This document shows positions 53,201 to 61,839 of a stretch of 64,000 nt of DNA, one piece after another. The translations under genes and the position numbers were made by a program. The notes below the pieces were generated by a model. It was not told the origin of the DNA and did no database searches. It was given only the letters and a program-made list of their open reading frames with translations. Position 1 is the first letter of the stretch, and every line of letters begins with the position of its first letter. This DNA comes from Elgaria multicarinata webbii (taxonomy: Eukaryota; Chordata; Lepidosauria; Squamata; Anguidae), in assembly GCF_023053635.1 (NCBI RefSeq), contig NC_086171.1, positions 11,054,006-11,118,005 of the forward strand. The letters run 5' to 3'.

Positions 53201-56200
53201 AACTCCATACAATTCAATATTGCCAACAACATAAATAATGTAACCAGGCCAGACTGCCAACTCGCCTAGTCCTCTAAACAAACGATAACGCAGGAGAGTC
53301 AGCAATACTTGGAAAGAGTATTACGTTGCAAGAGGAGATACATGCCCAATGCACTTTTCTCTCTTGCAACCATTAAAAGCACAAAATTTAACTCAAATGG
53401 GCCAATTTGCACATTTCATTTATTAGTTGAGAAAACGTCAGCAACCTGCTTATGCTTAGATAATATATTGTCTAATATATGCATCCCAAAGTGTTGTGAA
53501 GAAGCAGAATCCATTCTACTCTAGAGTCCAGCCTGCAACACAGGGGATTACCAGGGAGACACCATTTATATCATAAACTGACGGGCAGCATCTACATCAG
53601 AATTACCCAGTAGACGGAACCTGGAGTCATATATTCATCTTATTAGCATGGTGGGCTTGATCCAGTTCCCTGCAGGTGCAGTATAAGATCCTCATAGGGC
53701 AGAGGAGCATCATGCTCCCTTGCCCATTTTCCGTACACATGGGTATCAGCACATCAGACTATTACAAGCAATGGGAAGCTTGTGTGCACGTTCCACGTCC
53801 CTATCCAGCTACAGCCTGTTCCACTCAAGGGGGTTGGACAGATATAGGAGAGGTGCACACAGACGATTCATTCTTCCTAATTGTCTGGTGCGCTGCAGAC
53901 TGCAGGCATATTGTGAGGAGTGGGGTGAGTGTGTGTGTGTGTGTGTGTGTGTGAAAACTGGTTTCATCTGCGAGATGGAGAAATATCTTTGGGTGGGATA
54001 CTAGATGCCTCCTCCTCTAGCCTTCCACAAAACAGATGGCATCAGGGGACACCAGTACCTGGGCAACACATCTGGCTTTGCAAGGGCTTCCCCCTTTGGG
54101 AAAGGTCCATGTACAGTGAAGCTAACTCATCTGAGTCCACCAGGGGAAAGGCCTTCAGTGTGATGGCCCCCATTCTATGGAATTCTCTGGCTCTGGAGGT
54201 CAGGCAGGCGCCAACTTTGTATTCCTTCCGGCGCCTCCTGAAAACGTCGTTGCTCCAGGAAGCCTTCCCTTAATGGCCAGCCGAAGTTTTATTTGCACTT
54301 TTTATTTTTTAAAAATGTACTTTTAATGTGTTTTTATTTTGTTTTTATTCCTATTCTATTTGTCAACCACTCCGAAATTCTTGAATGGGGAGCAGTATAT
54401 AAATATTGTACATAAATTTAAAAAATCTGAGGTGCTGGGAGGATTGTCCCCGAACCACCCCCTACGTCACCTGGACTCTGGCAGATGTGCAAAATGGATG
54501 ATCCACCTGGTGGTTTGGACAGTATGGCTTCGCCTTCCCCACACCTTCTCCCAATGGGTGAGGATGCAAAGCAGGTGAAGCCAAGCCACTGCTTGCAGGA
54601 CCTGTGGGGAGCTCACTGCACACATATTAAACTTGATCAAGCTATTTTTTTTAAAAAAAAAAAATCTATCATGATTTTCCCCCTAACACCCAAATCCCAG
54701 AAACACACGTGCCAAATAAGGTCACAGAATAATTTCTATAATAATTGCTTTTGCAAAATTCTTCTCACGTTCTCCATCTGTGGCAGGTTTTTTTTGTTTT
54801 CTGCCAAAACCTGTCAATTCTCGCCCAAAGCAAGCTGTCAATCGAGACGTTCTACTTCATCAGACGCAAAACGTATTTTCATAAAAAAGCGGTCTTGTTG
54901 ACATAGGATGAAGCAAGAGATTTCGGAAAGAAAAAGAATAAATACAAAGACACAATCAGCTCTATTTGTGGGATCAACGATTCCAGTGGATATTTAATAT
55001 CTGTACCCCATGAAGGCAGATTTCAAAGGGATTCCGAGACTTTGAGATGTTACCTTTAGCCTCAGAGCAAACTCCTAGGAATCCATCGTCAGTCAGGACT
55101 TTAAATAACGGTCTGACTCCATACGTATCTCTCCCCAGGAAGACTTTTCTATTTGCAGTGTCAAGCAAAACGAATGCAAATACACCATCAAGCATGGATG
55201 CTGTTTCCTCTATTCCCCCTTTGTTGTAAAGATGAAGGATTACCTCCCCATCTACTAAGGTCTGGTAATCAAAATCAAACTGTTTCTGCAGCTACAAAGA
55301 AAAAAGAAAAAAACAGGGGGAGGAATATACGGAAAGGAACAAGATCAGTATTCACAGACACACATGACGAGAAGACATTTTACATCCTAAAAAGAGAATA
55401 ATTATACATTAATGTGAGAAAAGCATAGATCAATTTTGTCAATAAGTGTCTGAAAGGTGCGCAGTCCCTGTCAAGCTCTCTCTTCAGTGTACAATTCCAC
55501 CATTTGAACACATCAAACCAAATTAAGGGGCCACTGTCTTGGGATAAATGATCACATCAATAAGCCTCGTATAAAGCAACTTTTCCCTCCACTTATATGT
55601 TTCACAACAACGTCGGAGTCTTCTATTTTAAAGATACTTTGAATGCGTTTGAAAAGATACACTTTTAAAAGTAGAAAAATATTGTCGAAGATGTTTTACT
55701 CACTGTTATTTTTTAACATGGAGCTTAAGCAAAGCATTTCGCAGGGCGGTTTGGCAGTTTTCTTTAAACAGTCCTGCATTTCCCCATGCAAAAACCCTGG
55801 GGCCCAGCAACACGATTTGCATTGTTCCTGTGATATTTTGCATTTGCCTCAGCAGACACTTATGTGACACTGGGCTGGATCCAGGATCTGCCTTCTCCTG
55901 ACGGAAGGGCTTTGCATACAGAAAGTGCCTCTGCCCAATTTTCGGGCTACCCTGTGACAAACTCCTACTTTGGATATAGATCCACAGTGCCCCCTAAAGA
56001 ATATGATCAGTTGGCATTCTCCTGGGCAACTTGAAGTTTTGTCTAGACTTATCTCACTTCTTTGTCTTCCAAAATGCGCGCGGGGGACACACACACATCC
56101 CTTTTCTTGAATAATTTGACTGGTTCCACCACCTTGGGCTTTGAGTTCTCAGTTACCATCATTAAGACCGCATGTCCAGCCAGTAGGTAATTCTCTGATT

Positions 56201-57617
56201 TACTGGCCAGACCACTGACATCAGAAATGGAGGCTATTGTGGTACTGAACTGCCTAACCATCAAACTAGCAAAGGGGCTGGCTTTTACTGAGTGGAGATC
56301 CCCATAAAAACGATCCCCTAGAACTTTCCGATATAACATCTAACTGGAAGCTTTCTTTCTCAGATCATCCTCACTGCAATGAATGTGGCATGTGCTCTGA
56401 GACCCAAGGTTCTCTTCAAGTAGGTAATGCGACTAGAGAAGTTTGACTAACCTTATAAAATTGGAATTCTGTGTATATGTGTGTTTGTTGCCTTTCCTGG
56501 TTCCCCTCCCCTTTATTTCTCCCTTTCCCCCCTAAATAAATTCCTTTATATTTAGAAACTTGTCTGTGTTCTTTTAAAAGAGGTTTCTCATTTAACTCTT
56601 CGACACATGAAAGTCTGCGGGGTTATAATGCTACCCCTTGTATATGAAGAAGGATATTGGTAAATTCTTTGTCCCTAGGCTTTGGGAAAAGAAGCCTAAA
56701 GCACTTTTTCTTTTTCCCTAGGGCAGGGCTGAAGGGAAGGGTCCTTGACCATAGGGCTCAGAAACTCCCCAACTGAAATAATCAAGGGTATTACAACAGC
56801 TGGGATTTATTTATTTATTACATTTATATACTGCCCCGTATATGCAGACCTTAACCATCTAATGGAGCTGTCACCATTTTCAGCTAATCTAATGTTCCCC
56901 ATGAACTTCAATGGGACTGTTTGAATATGCAGACTGAACGAACGTCTTGTACCATATATGCCAAACTGAATCATGATCAGAGGCCCTTCCCTATCTTTTA
57001 GACCTGGGCTGAATACTTACCGTGGTGGTGGGGGGCAATGTCAGCAGTGGATGGAACACCCATTTTCTCTCTCCCGACTTCCCACCTTTTCTGCTACCCC
57101 ATTCTCTCTCCCCACACCCTGCTTCCTCCCCACCTACCAGGTGGCCAAGGGAGAGATAGATCACTGTTTGCAGAGGTGTGAATGCTTGCTGTGGGCTTTG
57201 GAAAGTAGGCTGAGAGCCACAGGCTGCCCACGCCTGATTTAAGGCATTTTTATTCTGAACATGCAAACCAATTCACTAGAACCAAAGACGCATAAGGGAA
57301 ACATTAAGGCAGGCTGGAAAGAACAGTGGGATAGGCGTAGCTTCTAACAGGTTTGGTGTTGTTTTTACCTGTTTGTAGTTATAGATTTCTCCATTGTAAC
57401 ACAGCCACAAGTAGGGAAACTTTTTCACCCTCAGAGGTTGCATTCCATACAGCTGATCAACAATCGCCAGACGATGGAAGCCAAAACAGCAATTGATGAA
57501 TCCATTGACATTTTCAAAGCGAAAAGCATCTGGACCTCTGTGGGCTATTTTCATAGCACATAGGCACTGAGCGGCTAGGCATCCATCACTTCCAAAAAGG
57601 GCCCAAATACCACACAT
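40997..57617 (-). CDS. ASNS: asparagine synthetase (glutamine-hydrolysing), gene-level entry
   Basis: ASNS makes asparagine from aspartate, glutamine and ATP in the cytosol. Eleven coding exons on the minus strand (57369-57617, 55054-55291, 51740-51925, 51126-51227, 48891-49018, 46719-46845, 45678-45784, 44051-44151, 42968-43049, 42196-42351, 40997-41206) join in phase to 1686 nt, i.e. 561 residues plus TAG, the human length. The N-terminal class-II glutaminase domain starts MCGIWALFG, whose Cys2 is the nucleophile after Met removal, with HRGPD, NGEIYN and [11 protein letters not shown]. The synthetase domain has the ATP-binding SGGLDSS (about residues 258-264), [22 protein letters not shown] and [13 protein letters not shown], and the end reads [15 protein letters not shown]. 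It appears intact and orthologous to human ASNS, next to TAC1 as in human. Transcription is probably under ATF4 control through the promoter element near 61.5 kb. One intron uses a GC donor. Confidence 0.98.
41778..41890. mobile_element. hAT-like palindromic MITE, family A, in ASNS intron
   Basis: CATCCCTAACCTGGTGTTTT, GGACTACAACTCCCAACATT and the return GATGGGAGTTGAAGTCCACA, CATCTGGTTGGGGAAGGTC. A half copy (GACTACAACTCCTATCATTC) follows at about 41935-41985. Confidence 0.78.
42196..42351 (-). CDS. ASNS: ASNS coding exon 10
   Basis: The acceptor CATTTAACAG precedes [16 protein letters not shown], then [18 protein letters not shown] and DYIDGQ; donor GTATGC. 52 codons, phase 0 to 0. Confidence 0.97.
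42968..43049 (-). CDS. ASNS: ASNS coding exon 9, with a GC splice donor
   Basis: The acceptor TTTTTTTTCAG precedes the completion of Gly, then [19 protein letters not shown] and PAELRTPK. The exon must end after AAAG because the next exon starts with Asn-Gly, yet the following bases are GCAAGC. That is a GC-AG intron with a donor close to the known GC-donor consensus AG|GCAAGT. No GT donor in frame is nearby. Confidence 0.93.
43212..43315. mobile_element. hAT-like palindromic MITE, family A
   Basis: CTGGTACCCTCCGGATGTAT, then GCTGGGAGTTGTAGTCCAAC and TTCTGGAGGACACCCAG. The left arm is reduced. Confidence 0.68.
43805..43986 (-). mobile_element. tRNA-headed SINE 2, full copy
   Basis: The minus strand starts with the tRNA-like GGGCCGTAGCTCAGTGCTAG (head at 43965-43984) and continues to the body with CAGTCAGTGTTGACAGTATT and a tail near 43805. 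It matches the split copy at 9766-10427. It lies just downstream of ASNS exon 8 in transcript order. Confidence 0.78.
44051..44151 (-). CDS. ASNS: ASNS coding exon 8
   Basis: The acceptor GTCTTTGTTCCAG precedes [20 protein letters not shown], then [13 protein letters not shown] and two bases of Gly; donor GTAATG. 101 nt, phase 0 to 2. Confidence 0.96.
45119..45641 (-). mobile_element. solo LTR of an endogenous retrovirus-like element
   Basis: A 523-bp unit begins TGTCGTGT and ends CATGACA, i.e. TG...CA ends. It is flanked on both sides by the 5-bp duplication AGAAT (45114-45118 and 45642-45646). On the minus strand it has AATAAAGC near its 3' end, which suggests minus orientation. No internal region is present, so it is a solo LTR left by recombination. 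The exact target duplication suggests moderate to young age. The family is not determined. It lies in the ASNS intron between coding exons 7 and 8. Confidence 0.82.
45678..45784 (-). CDS. ASNS: ASNS coding exon 7
   Basis: The acceptor CCTTTATAG precedes the completion of Gly, then [18 protein letters not shown] and [17 protein letters not shown], the synthetase active-site region; donor GTAAAT. 107 nt, phase 1 to 0. Confidence 0.97.
46094..46190. mobile_element. hAT-like palindromic MITE, family A
   Basis: GAACCTGATGCTGTCCAGAT and the return ACATCTGGAGGACACCAGGT; centre decayed. Confidence 0.65.
46385..46652 (+). mobile_element. L2 LINE 3' end, subfamily B, sense copy
   Basis: AACTTTTCTTTTTCCTAAAG is the end of the ORF, followed by the 3' UTR with GAATGTAAGCCTATGCAGCA and TCTGTACAGCACCATGTACA and a tail of AAT units. 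It lies just 66 bp from the donor of ASNS coding exon 6, antisense to the gene. Confidence 0.85.
46719..46845 (-). CDS. ASNS: ASNS coding exon 6
   Basis: The acceptor GTGATTTACAG precedes [18 protein letters not shown], then [16 protein letters not shown] and ITTVRASV plus one base of Gly; donor GTAAGA. 127 nt, phase 0 to 1. Confidence 0.97.
46985..47295. other. ASNS intron, nothing recognised
   Basis: No exon or named repeat; a short AATAAATAATAAAT end at about 47260-47275 hints at an old LINE tail. Confidence 0.4.
47296..47565 (-). mobile_element. tRNA-headed SINE 1, full copy in ASNS intron
   Basis: The plus text shows the TATTTTATTTATTATTGCAT tail, TATCCTCACAACAACAACCC, CCCAAAGCCACCCAGTGGG, and the head CTTTAGCCACTACACCACAT. 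It is in the same orientation as ASNS. Confidence 0.83.
47700..48880. other. ASNS intron, decayed repeats and a (GTAT)n microsatellite
   Basis: LINE-tail-like pieces occur at 47700-47770 and 48700-48790. 48307-48345 (AAGGGTGGGCAACACGTGGC) is a MITE family A end, and (GTAT)n lies at 48474-48502. No exon is seen. Confidence 0.5.
48891..49018 (-). CDS. ASNS: ASNS coding exon 5, ATP-binding loop
   Basis: The acceptor TCATTTAACAG precedes the rest of Gly, then [35 protein letters not shown] and LLAARK; donor GTAGGG. It supplies the LDSS half of the PP-loop. 128 nt, phase 1 to 0. Confidence 0.97.
49341..49845. mobile_element. GC-rich MITE (family G) with two perfect internal hairpins
   Basis: The ends GGCATTTCTACAACAGCC (49341-49358) and GGCTGGTGTAGAAATGGCC (49827-49845) are inverted repeats. 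Inside are TTTTCCCAGGGAT/ATCCCTGGGAAAA (49445-49475, 13-bp stem, 5-nt loop) and a 13-bp stem at 49488-49516 (CGCGGTCTCGGGA, loop TTG). No transposase frame is seen, so it is non-autonomous. It sits in an ASNS intron. Confidence 0.65.
49890..50200 (+). mobile_element. L2 LINE C-terminal remnant
   Basis: The plus strand encodes [11 protein letters not shown]...[15 protein letters not shown], an altered form of the L2 segment [26 protein letters not shown], followed by an AT-rich UTR and AAATAAATGC. Antisense to ASNS. Confidence 0.68.
50524..50665. mobile_element. hAT-like palindromic MITE, family A
   Basis: AGCCTTCCACAAACTGGTAC, CCTCAGTTCCCATGAGCACC and the return GCATGAGGTTTCAGAAAGCT; fairly decayed. 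Confidence 0.6.
51126..51227 (-). CDS. ASNS: ASNS coding exon 4
   Basis: The acceptor TTTTTCTGATAG precedes the rest of Gly, then [20 protein letters not shown] and [13 protein letters not shown] plus one base of Gly; donor GTAAAA. 102 nt, phase 1 to 1. Confidence 0.97.
51740..51925 (-). CDS. ASNS: ASNS coding exon 3
   Basis: The acceptor CCCTGTATCTAG precedes the rest of Gly, then [37 protein letters not shown] and the end NLPS; donor GTAACA. 186 nt, phase 1 to 1. This is the linker between the glutaminase and synthetase domains. Confidence 0.97.
52023..52570. mobile_element. two hAT-like palindromic MITE copies, family A
   Basis: 52023-52150 (CAGCCTTCCCCAACCTGTAG ... GGGCTGGGGAAGGCTAGTGT) and 52438-52570 (GTGGGGAATGTGTGGCCATT ... 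GGGCCACACATTCCCCACGC). The second has long, well-paired arms with TTGAACTGCAACTTCCATCA and GGGAGTTACAATTCAACAAC. A partial copy follows at 52748-52830. Confidence 0.76.
52832..53100 (-). mobile_element. tRNA-headed SINE 1, copy in ASNS intron
   Basis: TCCTGCCTTTTATCCTATTG, TTTTATCTTCACAACAGCTC, and the head CACTCTAATCACTACACCAC. A second head-like piece follows (ACTCTTAACTACTACATTGC), so the end is partly duplicated. Confidence 0.75.
53101..54035. other. ASNS intron, no recognised element; (GT)n at 53930-53953
   Basis: No exon. Short duplicated pieces at 53145-53210 (GAAATGCTG..AGCAGC..GAACT..CATA, twice). Otherwise nothing recognised. Confidence 0.4.
54040..54420 (+). mobile_element. L2 LINE 3' end
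   Basis: The plus strand encodes [20 protein letters not shown] and [20 protein letters not shown], the L2 ORF2 end, then a 3' UTR with GTATATAAATATTGTACATA. Antisense to ASNS. Confidence 0.8.
55054..55291 (-). CDS. ASNS: ASNS coding exon 2
   Basis: The acceptor TTTTTTCTTTGTAG precedes [16 protein letters not shown], then [32 protein letters not shown] and the end CSEAK plus one base of Gly; donor GTAACA. 238 nt, phase 0 to 1. The second half of the glutaminase domain. Confidence 0.97.
55400..57265. other. ASNS intron between coding exons 1 and 2, largely unassigned
   Basis: A minus frame of 96 codons at 56049-56339 starts [14 protein letters not shown] recognise no family. 55980-56000 holds CAGTGCCCCCTAAAG, a weak CTCF-like core, and 56805-56850 an L2 tail fragment. 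No exon of ASNS is expected or seen here. Confidence 0.4.
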
Positions 57618-57635
57618 GGTGATGTCTGCTCAAGG
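57369..57635 (-). CDS. ASNS: ASNS first coding exon (coding 57369-57617)
   Basis: The acceptor TCCTCCCCCAACAG ends at 57636, followed by 18 nt of 5' UTR and ATG at 57617-57615. It encodes [35 protein letters not shown] and [13 protein letters not shown]; donor GTAAAA. Cys2 of the class-II glutaminase is present. 83 codons, phase 0 at the end. The ATG is fixed by the invariant MCGIW start. Confidence 0.98.
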
Positions 57636-57677
57636 CTGTTGGGGGAGGAAATAACAAAGGATGTCATTCTGTTACAA

Positions 57678-57812
57678 TGGCCCTGTTCAGACAACACGCT
57701 AAACCATGCTGCTTAACCACAAAATGGTTTACGGAACGCATTTACCTTAATGCATTCCATTAACCATTTTGTGGTTAAGCAGCATGATTTAGCGTGTTGT
57801 CTGAATGAGGCC
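57678..57812. mobile_element. well-preserved palindromic MITE (family F), next to the ASNS splice acceptor
   Basis: The left arm GGCCCTGTTCAGACAACACG, CTAAACCATGCTGCTTAACC and ACAAAATGGTT faces its inverted copy ending GTCTGAATGAGGCC. Over 51 bp the arms differ at about 4 positions, so it is young or still pairing. The element begins about 40 bp upstream (in transcript sense) of the first coding exon and may abut the branch-point region. Confidence 0.8.
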
Positions 57813-57959
57813 AATATGATGTTCCTCTATTAATAGCGATCAAGATTTATTCACAAAAAGGAGAGCGTACTAGAACCTGCTTCATCAAGCACCCCTAATA
57901 AGAACCTGGACATGCATTGATTTGTTTCCAGATGTTTTTAAACCCACAGTTGCAGACAA

Positions 57960-58605
57960 TTGTGCAGACAAAATCCTGATGCGCTCCATGTGGGGCTGCC
58001 TTTGAAGATGGTTCGGAAGCTGCAGCTTGTGCAAAATGCAGCAGCCAGATTGATAACCAGAAGGTTTGAACATATAAGACCAATTCTGGCCCGCTTGCAT
58101 TGGCTGCCTATATGTTTCCGAGCCCAATTCAAGGTGCTGGTTTTAACCTATAAAGCTTTACATGGCTTGGAACCACAATACCTGACGGAACGCCTCTCCC
58201 GACATGAACCTACCTGCTCACTGCGCTCTACATCTAAGGTCCTCCTCCGAGGGAAGCTCAGAGGATGACAACAAGGGAGAGGGCCTCTCATTCCCCAATT
58301 ATGGAATGATCTCCCTGACGAAGCTCACCGGGAGCCAACATAGTTATCTTTTCGGCGCCAGGTTAAGACTTTTCTTTTCTCTCAGGCAGTTAACAAAGTA
58401 TGTTGAATTTTTAATTGACCCCAGAATAGTTGTTTTAAATCAATATTGTTTTAAATCAATATTGTTTTTATGCTTTTGATGGTTTTAAATTTTTGTATAT
58501 CTGTTTTTAATGTTCATTGTTTTTAACTTTTGTAAACCGCCCAGAGAGCTTTGGCTATGGGGCGGTATATAAATGTAATAAAATAATCAATAAATAAATT
58601 GATTG
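57960..58605 (+). mobile_element. L2 LINE 3' end, coding and UTR, in ASNS intron
   Basis: The plus strand encodes [40 protein letters not shown] and LEPQYLTERL, the classic L2 ORF2 C-terminal region. Shifted frames carry the last part, and a 3' UTR ends ACCGCCCAGAGAGCTTTGGC. It lies tail to tail with the next L2. Confidence 0.9.
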
Positions 58606-58746
58606 AACAGATGAATGTATGAAGGCATAAAGACATAAAATGCAAACCATACCAACAATTATCTTACGATTTCACAACTTGTGAACTGTGTTTTCATTCG
58701 ATTTCAGATTGAGTAGCAACTTAGTTACACTACTTAATTTTTTCTT

Positions 58747-59578
58747 AATTCATTATTTTGTATTTATTTATTGCATTTTTATACCGCCCAATAGCCGAAG
58801 CTCCCTGGGTGGTTCACAAAAATTAAAACTATTCAAAGTATAAAACAAACAGTATAAAAACATGATATAAAATACAGTATAAAAGCACAACTAGGATAAA
58901 AGCAGCAGCAGTGCAGAAATAAAAAAATAAAATATAAATTTAAAACAGCAAAGTTAAAATTAAATTTATAGACTGTTAAAATGCTGAGGGAATAAAAATG
59001 TCTTCATCTGGCATCTGAAAGAATATAATGTAGATGCTAGGTGACCCTTCTTGGGAGCTCATTCCACAGCCAGGGTGACACAGCAGAGAAGGCCCACCTC
59101 CTCGTAGCCACCTGCCTCACTTCCTTTGGCAGGGGCTCACGGAGAAGGACCCCTGAGGATGACCTTAGGGTCCAGGCAGGTACATATGGGAGGAGGCACT
59201 CCTTCAGATAGCCTGGCCCCAAGTGATTTAGGGCTTTAAATGTTAATACCAGCACTTTGAATCGGGCCTGGACTGGCTGCCAGTGAAGTTAGAAAAGGAC
59301 TGGCGTGATGTGGTCTCATTGGCCAGTCCCTGTTAATAAACGTGCTGCCCTGTTTTGTACCAGGTGAAGTTTCTGGACCGTTTTCAAAGGCAGCCCCATG
59401 TAACGCATTACAGTAATCCAAACGAGAGGTTATCAGAGTATGGATAACTGTATCTAGGCTATCTCTGTCCAGATAAGGGCGCAGTTTTATCAGCCTAAGC
59501 TGATAAAAGGTGCTCTTTGCCACTGAGTTCACCTGTGCCTCAAGTGATAGCTCTGGATCCAAGAGCAAGATTCAGTCT
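58747..59578 (-). mobile_element. L2 LINE 3' part, coding and UTR, in ASNS intron
   Basis: The minus strand has QVNSVAKSTFYQLRLIK, LITSRLDYCNALHGAAF, then LVLTFKALNHLGPGYLKE and PWLWNELPRRVT, and the UTR tail ATACCGCCCAATAGCCGAAG at 58781 in plus text. It is subfamily A, 5'-truncated at about 59578. There is a small internal deletion between the two coding blocks. Confidence 0.9.
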
Positions 59579-59579
59579 T

Positions 59580-60652
59580 CCTAAGAGCTTTTGTACACCT
59601 TTCATTTTAAACACTTATTCCAAATGTTCTAAACCTATATAAATATGCATAAACATACTTCGCCCTCTTTCCATTCTCCTTCTATTTTACAATCCCAGTA
59701 AAATATATGGTTGTATCTTATCCTGGACCCCATTATCCAAAGGCCATTTCTCAATAAAACTTTTATTTCCCTGTTACCTTCTCATATTTTAAGAATATAT
59801 GTCAGTTTTAACACATAGACAAAAACCCATTTCCTCACCATCTATTCCTATGTTTTGATTTTTAAACTTTGGTAGTTTGACAAAATTTGGCTGAAAAATG
59901 ACCCAAGTTAACATTTGCATGTGGTGAACTGTTTACCTACATTACTAGCCAGCCCACAATGAGCTGATCCATTAACTTACCTGGGTACATGGCAGAGTTT
60001 TCAGGGAAACTTTTCACTACAATACATAAATCAACTCATAATTACTGGGAAGATTTTAACCCATGTTCTACTATATCAGAATAGTGATCAATAGCAGTTG
60101 CCAATCTCTCCTACCAACAGTGACAATTGGCAATGTAGGTAATCTATGGAGAGAGACTTGGCTCAAAGGTTTAAGGGTCTACCATGTCCACAGCCATTGC
60201 AATAACGATGAAAAGACACACACACACCAGAATGACATCCAATTTAAACTGCCTTAATGCCCCCAAAGAATTAATTAATTCTTAATTTCTCAGTAAAAAA
60301 AAGGGTGTGTTTTTAAAGTAAAATGTAAAAAAAAAAAATGAGGACATGCAGGGAGCCTGAGGATGCCAAGAGAGGCACCTAAGGGTGCTACTTTTGCTGT
60401 ATCCAAAGGTACTCTAACTTAAGTCACAAACATTTTAATGAGCCTACTCTAAGTAAGACTGCCATTGGATTCAACCCTATGTAAATACTATCTTTCCCAC
60501 ACTCAGTGCAATTATACTTAAAGCCTAATTATACTACTTCAGGACTCCCTCTCTCTTCTCTGTGATGCAGATCCTGGCAGTACTTTCAGCCAAGTTCAGT
60601 TTTGCATGACACAGTTAAACCGCATGGCAGACTAGACACTGTTACAGCAACA
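59580..60652. other. ASNS intron 1, AT-rich, nothing recognised
   Basis: No exon or repeat family recognised; a partial palindromic repeat B copy is at about 60430-60480. Confidence 0.45.
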
Positions 60653-60760
60653 ATCAGGTGCTCAATTCCCATCATCCTTCACCACTGGTTATGCCAGCTA
60701 GGGATGATGAGAGTTGAAGGCCAAAACATCTGGAGGGACACAAGTTGCCCACCCCTGTGT
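60653..60760. mobile_element. hAT-like palindromic MITE, family A
   Basis: CAATTCCCATCATCCTTCAC, GGATGATGAGAGTTGAAGGC, and the right end ACAAGTTGCCCACCCCTG, a CAGGGGTGGGCAAC-type terminal repeat. The left end is missing. Confidence 0.7.
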
Positions 60761-61310
60761 CTAGCTTCTTTGGGAACTTGTAAGATTTCTCTATATACAG
60801 TTGGAGAAAAAGGACAATTTAAGGAAGTAGAATTCTGCTCTTGTGACTTTCTTCTGTCTCCTCCCCTCCCCATATGTTTAACTTTCTCGTCTTCAAAACT
60901 AAAGTTCGTATTCCAAATGTCGTCCTTTACTGCCTGCCCCACTCCCATGTTTCCTTAGCTTGGTTTTACCAGAAGAGAAAGAGCTTGACATATTGCTAGA
61001 AGAGGATCGCTTCCCCATCCCCACAAAACCTGGCGAGATCCTCAACAAGTACCCGCGTGCTTTCCAAAGCTGCTCAACAACCGGAAGCGTGCATTTAGTC
61101 GGATTGGGTCCTTTTGCATGGTGGTCGTTAATGATCGTTTCAGTTTATCTCAGGGAGGAAACGACCACTTGAAGTTCAACAGGTGCAGCTTCCCTAGACA
61201 TATACATTTAGAGTAAGGGGGACGGGACGCCCCTGTCCTACAGCTGTTCGCAGAGCAGGAGTGCTATCAACAGCAGCAACAAAGTACCTATCCCCCGCCT
61301 CCCTTTTTAC

Positions 61311-61450
61311 CTCAACTCCGCCGATGATCGAGCCGCGGGAAATGCTTCCTTCGCCGGCCGGGACAGAGACCACAGACCGGCCGGTTCCACAGATTAAAAA
61401 ACCTCGCGCCTTTTGCCCAGGGGAAACAGAAAGGACACGGAAAAGCGGGA
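61311..61450 (-). other. ASNS: ASNS exon 1, 5' UTR (inferred)
   Basis: A donor GTTGAG|GTAAAAAG is at 61310-61309 on the minus strand. The upstream limit is set by analogy with human, where NSRE-1 lies about 60-68 bp upstream of the start, placing the start near 61450. Not proven by the sequence alone. Confidence 0.5.
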
Positions 61451-61492
61451 TCCGCCCCGCGAAGCCACGCCCAACCCCTTTCCCAGGCCTCC

Positions 61493-61518
61493 TGTAATGC
61501 AAGAGCCGGATTTCATCA
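61493..61518 (-). promoter_or_regulatory. ASNS: ASNS amino-acid response element (NSRE-1/CARE plus NSRE-2)
   Basis: On the minus strand TGATGAAAT (61518-61510) is followed after exactly 11 bases by ATTACA (61498-61493) and then GGAGG. The human ASNS promoter has NSRE-1 TGATGAAAC and NSRE-2 GTTACA with 11-bp spacing, bound by ATF4/C-EBP factors on amino-acid or ER stress. Both elements are present with one base change each. Confidence 0.88.
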
Positions 61519-61629
61519 GCCTGAGCTCCGCCTCCTGCAGTTGATCTGCTCCGCACATTTCTAACCGCGTGGTAAAATCGAAAGCTGCTACCGGCTCCCG
61601 CTAATATTTGATTTAAGGTGCAATCCTAT

Positions 61630-61748
61630 GCATGTTTAGACGGGTGTGTGGGTGAGTGTGGAAAAAGTCCTACAACTCCCATCATTCCTCAGCCTTCTGG
61701 CTGGGGAATGCTGGGAGTTGTAGGACTGTTTCCACCCATCTAAACATG
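61630..61748. mobile_element. hAT-like palindromic MITE, family A type, upstream of ASNS
   Basis: CATGTTTAGACGGGTG and CCTACAACTCCCATCATTCC pair with GCTGGGAGTTGTAGGACTGT and CACCCATCTAAACATG, so the whole unit is one hairpin. It lies about 110 bp upstream of NSRE-1. Confidence 0.72.
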
Positions 61749-61839
61749 GGGTAAAAGCTAGCATAACTCTAACTTATGTGATTCATTTCAATATTCTACT
61801 CTAAGTAGGATTTATGTTAGATTTGTGCCCTTTCACTTT

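Larger units (their letters stand above)
61240..61560. promoter_or_regulatory. ASNS: CpG-rich island at the ASNS promoter
   Basis: GC- and CpG-dense sequence (for example GCCGGCCGGGACAGAG, ACCGGCCGGTTCC) contrasts with the AT-rich surroundings. It spans the inferred first exon and the NSRE elements. Open frames in it on both strands are by-products of composition. Confidence 0.75.

Noticed and set aside
56049-56339. 96-codon minus-strand open frame (starts [13 protein letters not shown]) in an ASNS intron
   Set aside because: No family recognised, no splice context linking it to ASNS, and no second exon. Could be a decayed element. Not called as a gene.
60960-61172. 70-codon plus-strand frame (MVLPEEKELDILLEEDRF...) next to the ASNS CpG island, possibly a divergent first exon
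   Set aside because: No homology that I recognise, no clear donor, and no upstream promoter element on that strand.
61194-61556. 120-codon minus-strand frame across the ASNS promoter
   Set aside because: It spans the CpG island, the NSRE elements and the inferred 5' UTR; GC-rich sequence gives long open frames by chance.
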